Source of the DNA: Synanceia verrucosa
Taxonomy: Eukaryota; Chordata; Actinopteri; Perciformes; Synanceiidae
DNA: 64,000 nt
Assembly: GCA_029721515.1 (NCBI GenBank)
Contig: CM056563.1
Span: 12,684,454-12,748,453, forward strand
Direction: 5' to 3'
The translations under genes were made by a program, and so were the position numbers. Shown one piece after another: positions 34,488 through 46,529 of this stretch; the first letter of the stretch is position 1, and the number at the start of each line of letters is the position of its first letter. The notes under the pieces are model-generated. The model made no database searches. It was not told the DNA's origin and saw only the letters and a list, made by a program, of their open reading frames with translations.

Positions 34488-35031
34488 TAGAGCGAGTGCA
34501 GACCTCTATGCACAGATTTTCGCGATTATCGTGGAAAATATTAATGTTTTACTATAAGAATGTCTAAGATTATGAATTGAGTTTTTTTTTCTGGATATTT
34601 TGAGACCAGTTGCATTGCTCTAGCTCCTTCCTACATGAAGTTATGGTTAAAAATGCATATTTGACCTTGGTGACCTTGACCATTTTACTGATCTTGACTA
34701 AACTGAATTGGTGACTTCTGGATTCCTGTACTAGTTTATATACCAAATTAGGTGACGATTGGCTGAAAATTGTACACCCTGGAGCATTCAGAAATATATA
34801 CGAAATCTCCCATACATTACCGTACTATGGCGTGACCTTTCATTTGACCTTGATGACCTTGAATCAGATCCGATCACCACCAAAAATTAATCAGTTTTAA
34901 GTTAGGCCACTTCTGACCAATCCTGAAAATTTCGTCAAAATCTGTCCACAACTTTTTGAGTTATATTACAAACCAACAAACAAACAAACAAATCCTGGTG
35001 AAAACATTACCTCCTTGGCGGAGGTAATGAC
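34488..35031 (+). repeat. Dispersed repeat R2, forward copy
   Basis: A roughly 540-bp block closely matches the reverse complement of 47968-48644 (shared CCTGGAGCATTCAGAAATAT, CCACCAAAAATTAATCAG, GTTAGGCCACTTCTGACCAA with small differences). It ends in a hairpin, ACCTCCTTGGCGGAGGT. There is no open frame. It is a common type of fish repeat whose class I cannot name. Confidence 0.75.
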
Positions 35032-35469
35032 AGGAAAAAGTCGATCGGCAGGAAAGGAAAGTGTGACAGGGACCTTGATGGCACATAGACTGAAGACTCG
35101 GCAGCAGGGTGTCTACAGAAACACCGAGGCACAGCGGAGGTGCGTGTTTCCTTTTATTTCCCCGTTGGTTGTCAGTCAAATCAGGCAAGTTCCCTGGTTT
35201 GACAAACCCCTCACAACGCCTGCCTAATTAAGCAAAGCTCACAGCAGGAAGTCACTTGAGACACTAAAGGGTATATTCCATAAGCCCAAACTGTAAACAA
35301 AGCAACTTTCACCTCCTCTACCCTTTATTATATCAAATATGCCACAAGGTTAACAGAAGTCAACTCCTTATTGTTTTGTGCAGGTCTGTCCTCAGGGTTT
35401 GCTCTCACTCAGTCAACTTCTCTTTGAAAGATTTGATGTGGAGAGGGTTTAATATTGTGTGAACGCTGA

Positions 35470-35514
<45 letters not shown>

Positions 35515-36164
35515 GTGGCAGCAGCAGTCTGTCAGTCAGATATGAACCAATAAAGGCGGCCTCTCTAAGCCTGCAGTGAGAGGCAGAGGAAGTGCGTGCT
35601 CTTTATTACCAGAGAAATGCTGCCTCTGTAAATTCACTCTGCGCTGCTCTACTGATCCTCCGCCTTCACTTCGACTCCACAGCACCTCAGCCTGCACTTT
35701 GTTTTTGTCTCCATCTCCTCTCTGGTGTATTCAGTAGTATTAGGCCTGGTGAGTGATGTGTGACATGGAATTATTGTTTTTGTCTTCCATATGCATCTGT
35801 GAGATTTGAGTAGCTTCCGCCCACCATATACCGTTAAAAAAAGCATGTCTTTGTTGGCTTACATTCCTCTGAGAGAGCTGGATGGAGAGCTTGCTATTGA
35901 TCAATGGCTGTCATATTAGGAGTGATGTATTTAGAGACCCAATGTTCTGCAGATAATAAGAGGAAAGGAAGTATATGCTTGCAGAAAAAATATGCCCATC
36001 ACAGTATTATTCATCATAATTAGAGGTTGTGTGGCCACAATGTACCAGAGACTCCCTGGATTTCAGTTAACCCCCAGATTATTGTTGCTGCAGTTGTCAA
36101 TATTTCTGGTTCCTCAGTGTTTTTTTTTTCATGCTTGGTCTTTGATTTCAGATAAATAAAACTG
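35032..36164. other. Intergenic with CA microsatellite
   Basis: No gene seen. Has (CA)n at 35470-35511. Confidence 0.5.
35470..35511. repeat. (CA)n microsatellite
   Basis: About 20 uninterrupted CA units. Confidence 0.95.
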
Positions 36165-36385
36165 CAAAACAGCGAGGTACCCTTGAGCAAGGCACCGAAC
36201 CCCCAACTGCTTGGGGCGCCTGGGTACGGGGCAGCCCCCTCACTCTGACACCTCTCCTCTAATGCATGTGCATGTGCGTTTCATAACTTGTGTGTGATGT
36301 GCAATTTGAATTGAATAAAATAATAACAGAGTGAAAACTAATTTCCCCATTGAGGGATTAATAAAGTAAGTTTTCTTCTTCTTCA
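36165..36385 (+). repeat. SINE-like repeat
   Basis: CCCTTGAGCAAGGCACCGAA, CCCCAACTGCTTGGGGCGCC (a short stem) and the end TTTCCCCATTGAGGGATTAA are typical of a very common fish short repeat. Tail fragments also occur at 25548 and 7230. Confidence 0.6.
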
Positions 36386-36689
36386 TAATGTTACATGTTT
36401 ATTACTTTATATTACTCTCTATTTTTCAATACACACAAAAAATATATACTGCTGTTTATAAATGAATCTCAAAATATATAAATGAATTAAAAATACACTC
36501 CCTGCCTTTATAAACTGCTTGTCATGTACCTGCTCTGTGCATGTGCAGGTGCCCCTGCTCTGCCTCTGATTGGCTGCTGTCTTCTAAACCTAAACACCAA
36601 TGATAGGTAGCCTCACTGTACTTCGTAGTGGAGCTTAGGAGCTTCCATGTCTGAGGAGAGTGACTCAGTTCAGCAGTTTATAAGGAGAA

Positions 36690-37450
36690 AAAATAAGTAA
36701 AATATCTTTATTATCCCTGAGGGGGCAGTTGTCTATGCAGCCAACAAACAAACAAAACAACAAGCAGTCATCCACATAGAGCGTAACACTCAGGATAACC
36801 AGAAGACTATGTAACAAATAATAAATAAATGCATATTCAAGAGGGATACAAGAAGTTAAAAAGTTAAAAATCAAGAATCAGAAGAATTCAGTAATGCCAT
36901 CGAGACAAAAGAGTTTTTGCGATGATTGGTTTTGCATCTTCGCAGTGCATATCTGCAACCTGAAGGAAGCAATGCAAAGTCTTTGAACAAGAGCTGGGTA
37001 ATGCCCTGTTCTTGTTGCGTAGGGACAATGTGCCAAACCAGCAGATTAAAGAAAAGGTTAAAATAGTTTCAATAAAACATGAATAAAACATTCTCATAAA
37101 AGAACAGTTAAAACTGCATAGTCTGTGAAGTAAGTACATCCACTGGTTTGCCTTTTTGCAGACAGTATCGACCTGATGCTCAAAAGTCAGTTTGTCATAG
37201 AAAATGACACCTAAGTATTTGTGCTACCTGCTTCACTGTTTCCACCTGTTGGTCTCCGATGCCTCATCCGATGGATGAGGGAGATTTCCCAAAATCAATA
37301 ACCATATCCTTAGTTTTCAAGGTGTTTGTTTTTAAGAAGGATGCCTTCCACCATGTGGTAAATTCCACTGTGTAGATTATTTTTTTTTGACATTTTCAGA
37401 GTTGAGAAGCTCCACAAGCTGGTAGAGAGCATTTAGAAACTAGTAGCCAA
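36690..37450 (-). mobile_element. 3' end of a LINE (non-LTR retrotransposon), degraded
   Basis: The minus strand, over more than one frame, reads reverse transcriptase C-terminal motifs in order: TKDMVIDFGKS, KYLGVIFYDKLTFEHQVDTV, CKKANQWMYLLHRLCSF, FIETILTFSLICWFGTLSL, KNR, then CRYALRRCKTNHRKNSFV and a stop near 36870. A short 3' UTR ends near CTTTATTATCCCTGAGGGGG. Frameshifts and 5' truncation make it a dead copy. The motif style fits the Rex1/CR1-like LINEs of fish (family assignment is inference). Confidence 0.8.
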
Positions 37451-39940
37451 TCAGAGGCAGTTTCCATCACATCACACCTGCATGGAGGTTTGGGGATCAT
37501 GCACCATGCAGGGGACAAGTCTGTCAATAGAACATCCTTTATTGGATCTTGATTGTGTCAATGTCATATTACCAAAAAGTCTGTTTCATTTTGTGTGTGT
37601 GTGTGTGTGGCCACATTGGCAGCCTATCTGTTAACCTGGTGCTAATCTACACACTGCAGAAACAAGTGGAGTAGAGCCTGCCAGCTTCAGCAGCCAATAA
37701 CATTTGACAAATGCATCCTTTACTCAAACACATGCACACACATTCCCACCAACATGCAAGTAGATTTGCGCTGTAATAAAATTCTAGCGCATACTCTCCA
37801 TGTGAAATTAGATTTATCTAATGACTCAAAGCTGTGTGTGTATGTGCGCAATCCATATTACCTATCAATGCCTATCTATTTTTGTTACTCATTTCCTGTC
37901 ATCTCAACACTGGCAGCCACTGAAAACACACTGCCATCGCTTTTATAACACAACCTTTTTTTGTTTTTCTTTTAATGCTAATGGAATAAAAGACCTGAAG
38001 AAGGGAAACGGTGTCCTTCTAACTCCAAATGAGACTGCTTTGTGAAGGAAGTATGTGATTTTATACAGCTGTCCAGCTCAGGTTCCTCTCATTACAGAGG
38101 CGAGGACCCCTTGAAGGTTTCATTCATTCATTCGGATGCCAGGGTTCAAAGAGACACAAGAGGAGGCTGCATTATGCCCTAAAGATTGTTGATATAGATG
38201 AAGAGGCACTGTGATACAAAGAATGAAAGGCTATGTGCCCTTTATTCAGCCTACATCCTACCCCATGGCTGCAACAGGCTGCAGTTAGGGAAGCATTTTT
38301 TTTATGACGACACAAACCCACATGCAGTATTTTGCCTTGTGTTTATTTAAATTGTTGACTGACGGACTGTTACTGTTGCTGCGATGGAGGATTTCTTGCT
38401 GAGACGTTTGCTTTTAGCGCTGCTTTCAAAATTAAGCTTACTCTTGCTGTTTTTCCAATGATGCTGACCCCAGGTTCAAGAATGAATGATTTGTAATTAA
38501 TTAAAGCTAAAATATGCACGTAGTACGTACTTCATTTCACCCTCGCTCTGATGCACAGATATCATTAAACCGCAACAGTGTGGTTCAGCATGCAAATGTC
38601 AGACAGGGGTATGCAGCGCGCTTATATCTTGCTGAGGATTTATCCAAGAATTGGAAATCTTGTAAAGATTGAAAGAGGATTTTCTGGCTGAGATTAAGAG
38701 AATAAGAATGGGAGATAAAAGTTAGACATACCTGTCATTTCTCTTATCTTTTATTCACCTTCCTTTTAGTCTTTCTCTTCTTCTCTAGATCCCTGCTTCT
38801 TAAACTACAGAAAAAAAAAAAACTTAAATACAATCATCACATGCATACAGATACATATGAAATCTGACCTCTGTATTTAACCCATTTTAAGTGTTTTTGG
38901 AGCAGTGGGCTCAGTGTCTCCATCAATGACACCTCGACAATGCAGACAATAGGGACTGGAGACAAAAACCACCTCAAAAAGCTCTCTCACACAAGCAAAT
39001 ATTGCTCCAAAATAAAAGAGTATTATTTGGGCTGCAGAGATGTATGCCTTCTTGTCTCACGTAACAGCACAGTAAATAACTGGCGTATTGTGTTTGTGTG
39101 TCAGAGATCAGTCAACCAAAAAGACATAATAATAATAATAGGAGCTGGTGGATGAACAGTGTGTTTAAGCTGTGCTGTGCGGGGAGCATACTGAGGCCTG
39201 AGGGAGGTGTTTATCCTGTTGTGTAGCTGACAAAATTGAAGCTTTCTTTTCACTTTTAATGGCCATGTTGGACGCTGCCACAATGACACACACATGAGCA
39301 GAGACACAGACAGAATAACAGAAACAGAAAAACTTTTTTTTATTAATTAGCCGTGTATATGTGTGATGGACAGTTTATCAATCAGCCCTGGGGTTCTTAG
39401 TTTAGAACATGATCCAGTAAAGGAAGCGTAAAAACAATAATTTCCTGTTTTACTGTGTGCCAGACAGCTGAGAGGCAACCAGTTACATTATACAACCTAT
39501 TAACATTAACTGTACAGTCGATAATTTTTGCACTTCTCATAGTTAAACAAATGAGCCATGGTGTTAATTAATGAGTATAAGGGGAACATCCACCTAGCAG
39601 CTCACCTGCTTATTTGTCCTTCTGTGGCCATTTTATAACGAATGTGTTCATTGCAGGGAAACTGCTCCAGATGCAACAATTTCCCACAGTTTGTACCATA
39701 AGTTTCTGTATAACACCTTGATAATTAGCCAGGAGTAAACCAGGACTGCAGACACCAAGAACAACCATGGTAGCAACATGAACGATGTGTGAGGACAGTA
39801 TAGACAGCAACACTGGATGACCTTTACCCTCTGCCTTTGTTGAGACACAGGTCAGCTTCTGGGAAAATGCCAGAACACCAGATGAGATGAATATTGCCAC
39901 GAGCGCACAGACACACACCAACCTCCTCACCGAGGTGTAA
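37451..39940. other. Intergenic, no gene seen
   Basis: Unique-looking DNA with short simple repeats (AAT at 39125). No coding signal. Confidence 0.4.
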
Positions 39941-39949
39941 CTCAAATTC

Positions 39950-40085
39950 TCCGGCTTAATTAAGAGCAGCCCACTCTGGAGCTGCCATCTCGTTTAGCTA
40001 ATTAGTCATGAATATGAAATGCCAGGATTTTAATTAGCTTGCCGTTGTCAGAAAGGGAGAGAGAAAAATCACAGGCTAATTTTCT
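39950..40085. promoter_or_regulatory. Homeodomain-motif cluster, candidate enhancer
   Basis: TTAATTAA (39956-39963), TAATTAG (39999-40005) and TAATTAG (40031-40037), plus TAATTT (40078) and GTCATGAATATG between them, in DNA that is not otherwise repetitive. Such clusters mark developmental enhancers in vertebrates. Conservation cannot be tested here. Confidence 0.35.
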
Positions 40086-40189
40086 CTCCTCGCTTGGTCA
40101 CACTTTACATTATAAAGGCCTACTAGGAATAATATATGATCCCTTTGTAACAGTCAGTAACTTGTAAAAGAGTACATGCAGGATACACA

Positions 40190-40275
40190 CACACACATAT
40201 ATACATATGTACATATAACATTATACATATATATTCATATACATGTATATGTATATATATATATACATATACATG

Positions 40276-40319
<44 letters not shown>

Positions 40320-40387
40320 CATGTATATGTATATATATATATATATACATATACATGTATATGTATATATATATATACATATACATG

Positions 40388-40426
<39 letters not shown>

Positions 40427-40560
40427 ATGTATATATATGTATAATGTTATATATACTTATAACATTATACATATATATACATATACATGTATATATATAT
40501 ATATATAAATAAATATTATATATATATATAAAAATAAATAATATTATGTATAATATTATA
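40190..40560. repeat. Palindromic AT-rich microsatellite
   Basis: Repeated units of ATACATATACATGTATATGT with (TA)n spacers. Each unit is self-complementary, so both strands give mirror open frames of Tyr/Ile repeats, which are artefacts. It could extrude cruciforms. Confidence 0.9.
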
Positions 40561-41531
40561 TATAATATACACACAATATAATATATGTACAATGTTATAT
40601 ATTACAATAAATACTATTATACTACATATATTGTTTTTGCACATACATACATTTTTTTTATTTAATTGTTTATGACTGTTTTTTCTACCATATTTATGAA
40701 ATATATAATAAGCATATATAAGTTCTCCACTAATCCTCAAACATTTCATACAGTAATATAAATCACTGTGCATCATTTGAATATTAAAAATTGTGCAAAA
40801 CTAACAGCCTAATTCAAAAACAAAAGGTAAAATTGTTACCTGCAAACTTATAATAAAACAATGTGATGCAGAACTTAATTTATGCAAATGTGGACCTAAA
40901 ATCTGCTTTTTCAAAATGTTGTCATCGTTTCAATGCAATTGTGCAAATAATTAAACACCAGAAACACAAATGTTCATTTCCTCTTTTCAAGTGACTAGAA
41001 TAATGAAACCCGCTCTTATCTGTGAATCCCTCATCTCTGTCCTCTCCTTTTCACCGTAAACCGTCAAATAATCAAGTGCTCTTTAATCAAGCTCTATCAA
41101 ATTGGGGGATGTTTAGCGCAAAGGCACTGAGAGGAAGGTTTAGCAAACAGGTAGCTGGGTCTGGGTCCATTTGGCGGTTGGTAATTAGATTGATTAAGGC
41201 TGAGCTGATGCTGGAGACGTGACGACAGGGAGGGGGAAATGGAGATGGATGAGCCTATGGGGCTGCGGCTACGAGATAGGAATGGTGAGCAGAGCTCATC
41301 TCAGCTGGCTGTCTGGCTGCCTGGTTGCTGTAGAGAGAAGAATAGGCCATTCGGCTGTAATCCCCTGTCCATCCCCAGTCTCATCCTGGACTCATCCTCA
41401 TTCCACCAACGTGCCACCGCACGGTGCTTGTGAGTTTGTCCTCCTTGATTGGTGGATGGACTCCTCTTTTGTGTTTGATTTGTATCTCTGCTCACCATCG
41501 TTTTGATCGCAGAGGCAAGTTGGAGTTTGGC

Positions 41532-41577
<46 letters not shown>

Positions 41578-42261
41578 ACAGGTGTGATTGTACAGTGTGT
41601 GTCTTAATGTTTGATCAGAGGGCGAGAGATGAAGTAGAACTCACTGTGATTACTTTCTGTCTATACAGGCAGAGCTGTGGCCAAACCACAGCTTCCTCTG
41701 TCAATATCAGGTTGCAGCGCTGGGACTGCTGGGTGTTTTCCAGACATTTCAGAACTCTGGGGATATTAAAATCCCACACGATGACATTTTACCCAGCAAG
41801 CACAATCAACCATCAAACACTTCTTACCTGTCAGACAGAGCTCTGGTAAAAGCCTTGAAATGAACTACATTGTGTTTAATGTGAGTTGCCAAGGAAACGG
41901 CTCTATTTAGCATGCAGTCTCCATCGTGGTGCCAAAATGAAATGACAATTAACTCACTGCCCACCCAGGCCCCCTGGTGCGCTGGAGGTATGCAGCGCTC
42001 CAGATCACAGGGTACAGTGCTACAGCATGCACCTGGTGAATGGGGTTTATTCACCCAACAAAAATAAGAAATTACCTATGGAAATATATTATTTGTGGCA
42101 CAGCAACATAATTATTAATGTACACGTTGAGTCTACAGTGTCTGTACAAAGGCACAGCAGAGCTAGAGCTAAATGCAAACACCAGCATTAACATCGAGGA
42201 CTTATGGGGATTTTGAATTGTTAAAGTCCACTATAAATATTGAATAAACAGCAGTGTTGGA
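40561..42261. other. Intergenic; one candidate conserved block
   Basis: No gene seen. 41030-41230 is unique, with repeated ATCAA words (AATCAAGTGC, AATCAAGCTC, ATCAAATTGG) and TAATTAGATTGATTAAGG, possibly regulatory. (CA)n at 41536-41571. Confidence 0.4.
41536..41571. repeat. (CA)n microsatellite
   Basis: About 18 CA units. Confidence 0.95.
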
Positions 42262-42545
42262 TGCAGTGCCAAAATGGTGGTGTAGTGGTTGTCACTGTTG
42301 CCTCACTTAAAGAGGATTGAATTTGACCTGGGGCCTTCTGTGTGGGCTCTACATGGTCTCCCTGTTATAGTCTGGGCTCTCTCCACTCTCTCCGACAGAT
42401 TAGGTTAATTAGTGATTGTATTGTAAATTGGCTGTAGGGGTGAATGTCTCTATATGTGTCTGGTGATCTATCCAGGGTGAACCCTGTCTTCACCCAATGT
42501 CAGCTGGGATCTGCACCAGCCCCCTGCGACCTGGAATACAGGATT
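42262..42545 (+). mobile_element. Diverged copy of the SINE
   Basis: GGTGGTGTAGTGGTTGTCAC, ATTAGGTTAATTAGTG, GTCTGGTGATCTATCCAGGG and TGTCAGCTGGGATCTGCACC parallel the full copy at 45683. Many substitutions show an old insertion. Confidence 0.7.
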
Positions 42546-43117
42546 ATTATAGGATAGACATACTATTGAGTCAGGCACTGTTGTTAGTTCTGAATGTCTG
42601 TACATAATGCAGTGGAAATCCATCCAATAGTTAAAGTTGATGTTTCAGAAGAAGAGGATTGTTCAATCTGGACTAACCAAGGATGTACATTTTCCATTGT
42701 ATTTTTGCCAGTTAAACTCAATCTACAGCACATGTAAAAGTGGTTAAGTGTTGGGTCATTAAGAACAGAGTGGTTGTTGGCAGAGAGAAAATAGATATGA
42801 GGAAAATATGGATACAAAGGAGAGGTAGCTTCGAAGGAATGAACATGTGCCATGTTGATTGCAGGCGTCGTGTTTTGCTCCTGGCTCTCTAACAGAAGAG
42901 GCATGATATCAATCTAAATCTCTCTGAGGATCTCTTATTCAATGAGAGAGAGCTCATTTAATAGAAAGACCTCAGCCTTTCATTCATCACCAGAGTGAAC
43001 AGCTGTGCAGCGCAGAAAATTAACACAAGAAGAATGGGTGTCTCTGTGTATGCTTACAAATATCATCTAAAAGGAGTAATTGTCCAAATATTCTCTCCCT
43101 CCGTGTCTTTCTCGTGC

Positions 43118-43206
<89 letters not shown>

Positions 43207-45667
43207 CACACACACACACACACACTGATCCGGTTACAATGAAATTAAAATTGTAATGGTTATTGATCTGTGGTTTATAAATATCACACTTCATCATCCT
43301 CTTCACACCCTCCTTACCTTTTCACACCCTGTAATGATAAAAACTCATGGTTAAAAAAAACTCTCCTAGCTGTGAAGTTTGATACTTTTCTAAAAAGCCT
43401 CTTCAAATTAAATAGTGTCAGAAAACACACCCAGAGAAAACTGCTTGTAAATATGTTTCTGTGTTCTCGGGCTTAAATCAATAAGAGAATTCATCCTCTT
43501 TCCTCCCACCAGCATCACCATGATTAGAATGATATAGAGCAATACATTTTGGATATAATATATACTTTTAGAAGTGCTGAAAGGTCAGCTGGCATGCCGT
43601 TCTGGCTATTGATCGGGTTAAAATGTCAGCGGTCATGGCTTCAGACAGACCAGCCCAAACCTGACCTCTGACCTCTCCTCTCCTGGCATTCTTAGGGGAG
43701 TGTGGGACTGATGAGGTGAAAAGTACAAGAGTATTTTCTCTCTTAAAGGAAGACTTTAAGAGGGCAGAAAATCTGCTTATTTGCCAAGAATTAGATGTCA
43801 TAATTCAAACCACTCTTTTATTTGTCCATTAAATATAAAGCTGCATCAACAGCTGCTTAGCTTAGCATGAAGACGGAAAGATCTTCAAATCTGCTTACCA
43901 GCACCTGTAAAGCTCACTGAATAAGATGTTATATTACGTAGTGTCCTTTCCCCAGTCCTTTCTTTTATTCTCTGTTTTTCCTCTCAACTCATACATGCTC
44001 ATGAAGCAATTTAATTAATCTCCACGATAAACCAGAATTTTTAAGCCAAGCTGAAACATTTTCTGCTCTCACCAGGCCACCCACTCGTGTCTTTCCACTG
44101 ACTTTGTATGCAATCGCACCGCCTTGAAAATGTCCCTTGTGTTCTCTAATATTTGCCAGTGCTATATCGATCTTCTTATCCAACAAAGAGAATAAGTGTG
44201 CGTCCCAAAGCGTTTCAAGAATTCCTTGATAGTCAAGTGGACGATATTATGCTCTTGAAAGTGATTGACTGTGTGTGTGTTTTTTTTTGCCACTTTTTAT
44301 TTCACAGCACATGAAGATTTTACATTAAGCTACTTGTGAACACAACATATTTCTTTCTTTGACACATTTAAAAGCCAAATCTCTCTAACACACCTTTATT
44401 TATCCTTGCCACTGCGGGAGGGAAGATGCTAAGAGAGCATTGTAGTCTGAGATAAAACACAAATAAGTGTACTGTTGGAAACGTGCTCAATGGCAATTCA
44501 TGTTCCTGCAATTTAAAGGTCATGTCATCAAATAAAGCTCCCTGAAGCAGATAAGAGTGAAATGAATAAAGGCTGAGGAACAAAGAGTGGAGCCGTCTCT
44601 CCCCTCACCCCTCTCTTTCTTCCTCCACTCTTTATCTGTTAATGAAGCACAATCCTCTCAAGAGCAAATACACTGGGTTTTGTCAAGTTATGACAGGCCC
44701 GGCTCTGGCTTCTGTGTCTCTCTGCCCATCTGTCTGAAATTTAAGTATGTTTGTATATATCTCTCTCCTTCAAAATACATCTGAGTGTATCTTTTAGTAG
44801 TCACTTCCTTTTGAGAACCTTCACCTTTTCTCTCTCTCTCTATAGCTGCTGCAGTCACTACTGCAGAGGATCAGACTGGATAGCCAGGAACTCACCATCA
44901 GGTCAAATTTAATTTGTCTGTTACAAGCATCAGATAGAGTCCAGGGCACAATATTATCCTCAGAATGTGTTTATTGCAAAAATCCAATCCCCAGAAAAAC
45001 ACTCCCTGTGTGTGATTCCACATTAAACTGATGCATGATATTTGCTCCTAATAGCATTAACTACTGCCTGGGAAATGTCTAATCACAGAAATGTGATTCT
45101 CATGTGCTGATTTCCATAAATATAACCCTCTCCGCCACTGCACCTCACACACCTCATGAATTTGATTGAAGATGGAACAGTATAATTTCCAACAGATATT
45201 AAAAGATGCAAAATTGCGTAATTGCGTTGCTTGTAACAATAGCTTTGCCCCACGATGACAATATTATGAGCATCACAATCCACCTCAGGTCTCCCCTCAC
45301 CCACTGCAATACAGTATGCTAATGATGCTACGCTAACAACCACAATAAAAGTAATGATGATTACCGAGGCCATGGGGGTAGCAACAATAACAAACCCTGG
45401 GATGTATAGTGAATTACAAACATCCTCCCTGCTGTAATTTCATAGTTAATTCATATTTTTATTCAGGGTCAGGAGAATTGTCTCCATGTGCTCAGTGTGT
45501 GTGTGTGTGTGTGTGTGGATACGTTCACCATTTTTTTTTTATACTGCTGCATGCATGACTTCATCTCTTTATTGCGTGTACACATAAGCACATAATCTCT
45601 GTGTTAGCTTACTGTCTCTGTCAAATATTATAGCAGAGTTAACACTTATTTTTATATAAAATGACTG
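42546..45667. other. Intergenic, no gene seen
   Basis: Unique-looking AT-rich DNA plus a long CA run. The 45100-45400 stretch is unique and could be conserved non-coding DNA. Confidence 0.4.
43122..43225. repeat. Long (CA)n microsatellite
   Basis: About 52 CA units with a few CG interruptions, the longest in the window. Confidence 0.95.
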
Positions 45668-46058
45668 GGAATATGTTTGTGGGCAGCACGGTGGTGTAGT
45701 GGTTAGCACTGTCGCCTCACAGCAAGAAGGTACTGGGTTCGAATCCCGGGCCCTTTCTGTGTGGAGTTTGCATGTTCTCCCCGTGTCTGCGTGAGTTCTC
45801 TCCGGGTACTCTGGCTTCCTCCCACCATCCAAAAACATGCATGGGGATTAGGTTAATTGGCTAATTTAAATTGACCGTAGGTGTGAATGTGAGTGTGAGT
45901 GGTTGTCTGTCTCTATGTGTCCTGTGATGAGGTGGTGACTTGTCCAGGGTGTACCCTGCCTTCTGCCCTAAGACAGCTGGGATAGACTCCAGCCCCCCCA
46001 CGACCCTATGTGAGGATAAGCGGTAGAAAATGGATGGATGGATGGAATATGTTTGTGG
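45668..46058 (+). mobile_element. Complete tRNA-derived SINE with 15-bp target duplication
   Basis: The element spans 45683-46043. The head GGTGTAGTGGTTAGCAC resembles a tRNA A-box region and GGGTTCGAATCCC is a good B box, so it has a polymerase III promoter. The body has CATCCAAAAACATGCATGG and GTCCAGGGTGTACCCTG, and the tail is (ATGG)n. GGAATATGTTTGTGG occurs on both sides (45668-45682 and 46044-46058) as a perfect target-site duplication, the mark of LINE-driven insertion. Confidence 0.9.
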
Positions 46059-46491
46059 CCCAACATCACATGATTTATGATCTGTCACTCACCTGCAGGT
46101 GGCAGTGTGTCTCACTGGTTGTGTGTCTGTGTGTACATGTCTGTGTGTGTGCTGTGGGTGATGATAACTATGCTGTGATACAACCTCCCTGTGGTCGGAG
46201 CCTCGGCAGCTGTCTGATCATTTATGCAGCACATTGACTGTGTTGTCAAGCTGAATGTTCAGAGCATCCTGGGAGGGAAGTGCACATGACCGCCACCGAG
46301 GCCTGTCCAGTCGTCTGATTTGTGTTAGGACACACACACGCACAGACTAGACACATCATCACCTCATACACCACAACGCTGCTGACACACACAGCGAGAG
46401 ATGTATGTCCGCACACACATACACACATCATCTCGCCTACGGGTCTGTCACAGTTCCCCAGAGCGGCCGCTGGGTTCGGTTTTATTGCCTG

Positions 46492-46529
46492 TATTGATCG
46501 TGGCTCGGGCCCGAGCAGAGGGATCAATA
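46492..46529. promoter_or_regulatory. 38-bp imperfect palindrome in a GC-rich block
   Basis: TATTGATC (46492-46499), the perfect 14-bp palindrome GCTCGGGCCCGAGC (46503-46516) and GATCAATA (46522-46529) are nested symmetrically. The surrounding DNA has GCGGCCGC nearby and is unlike the AT-rich neighbourhood. It might be a dimeric factor site or structured DNA. The role is unknown. Confidence 0.3.

Noticed and set aside
40123..40592. Tyr/Ile repeat open frames on both strands
   Set aside because: Mirror translations of a self-complementary AT microsatellite.
43122..43225. CRISPR-like or prokaryotic array interpretation of the regular repeats
   Set aside because: The repeats are simple dinucleotides or minisatellites in vertebrate DNA, without unique spacers or cas genes.
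43020..43306. Cys-Val / Thr-His repeat open frames
   Set aside because: Direct translation of a (CA)n microsatellite.
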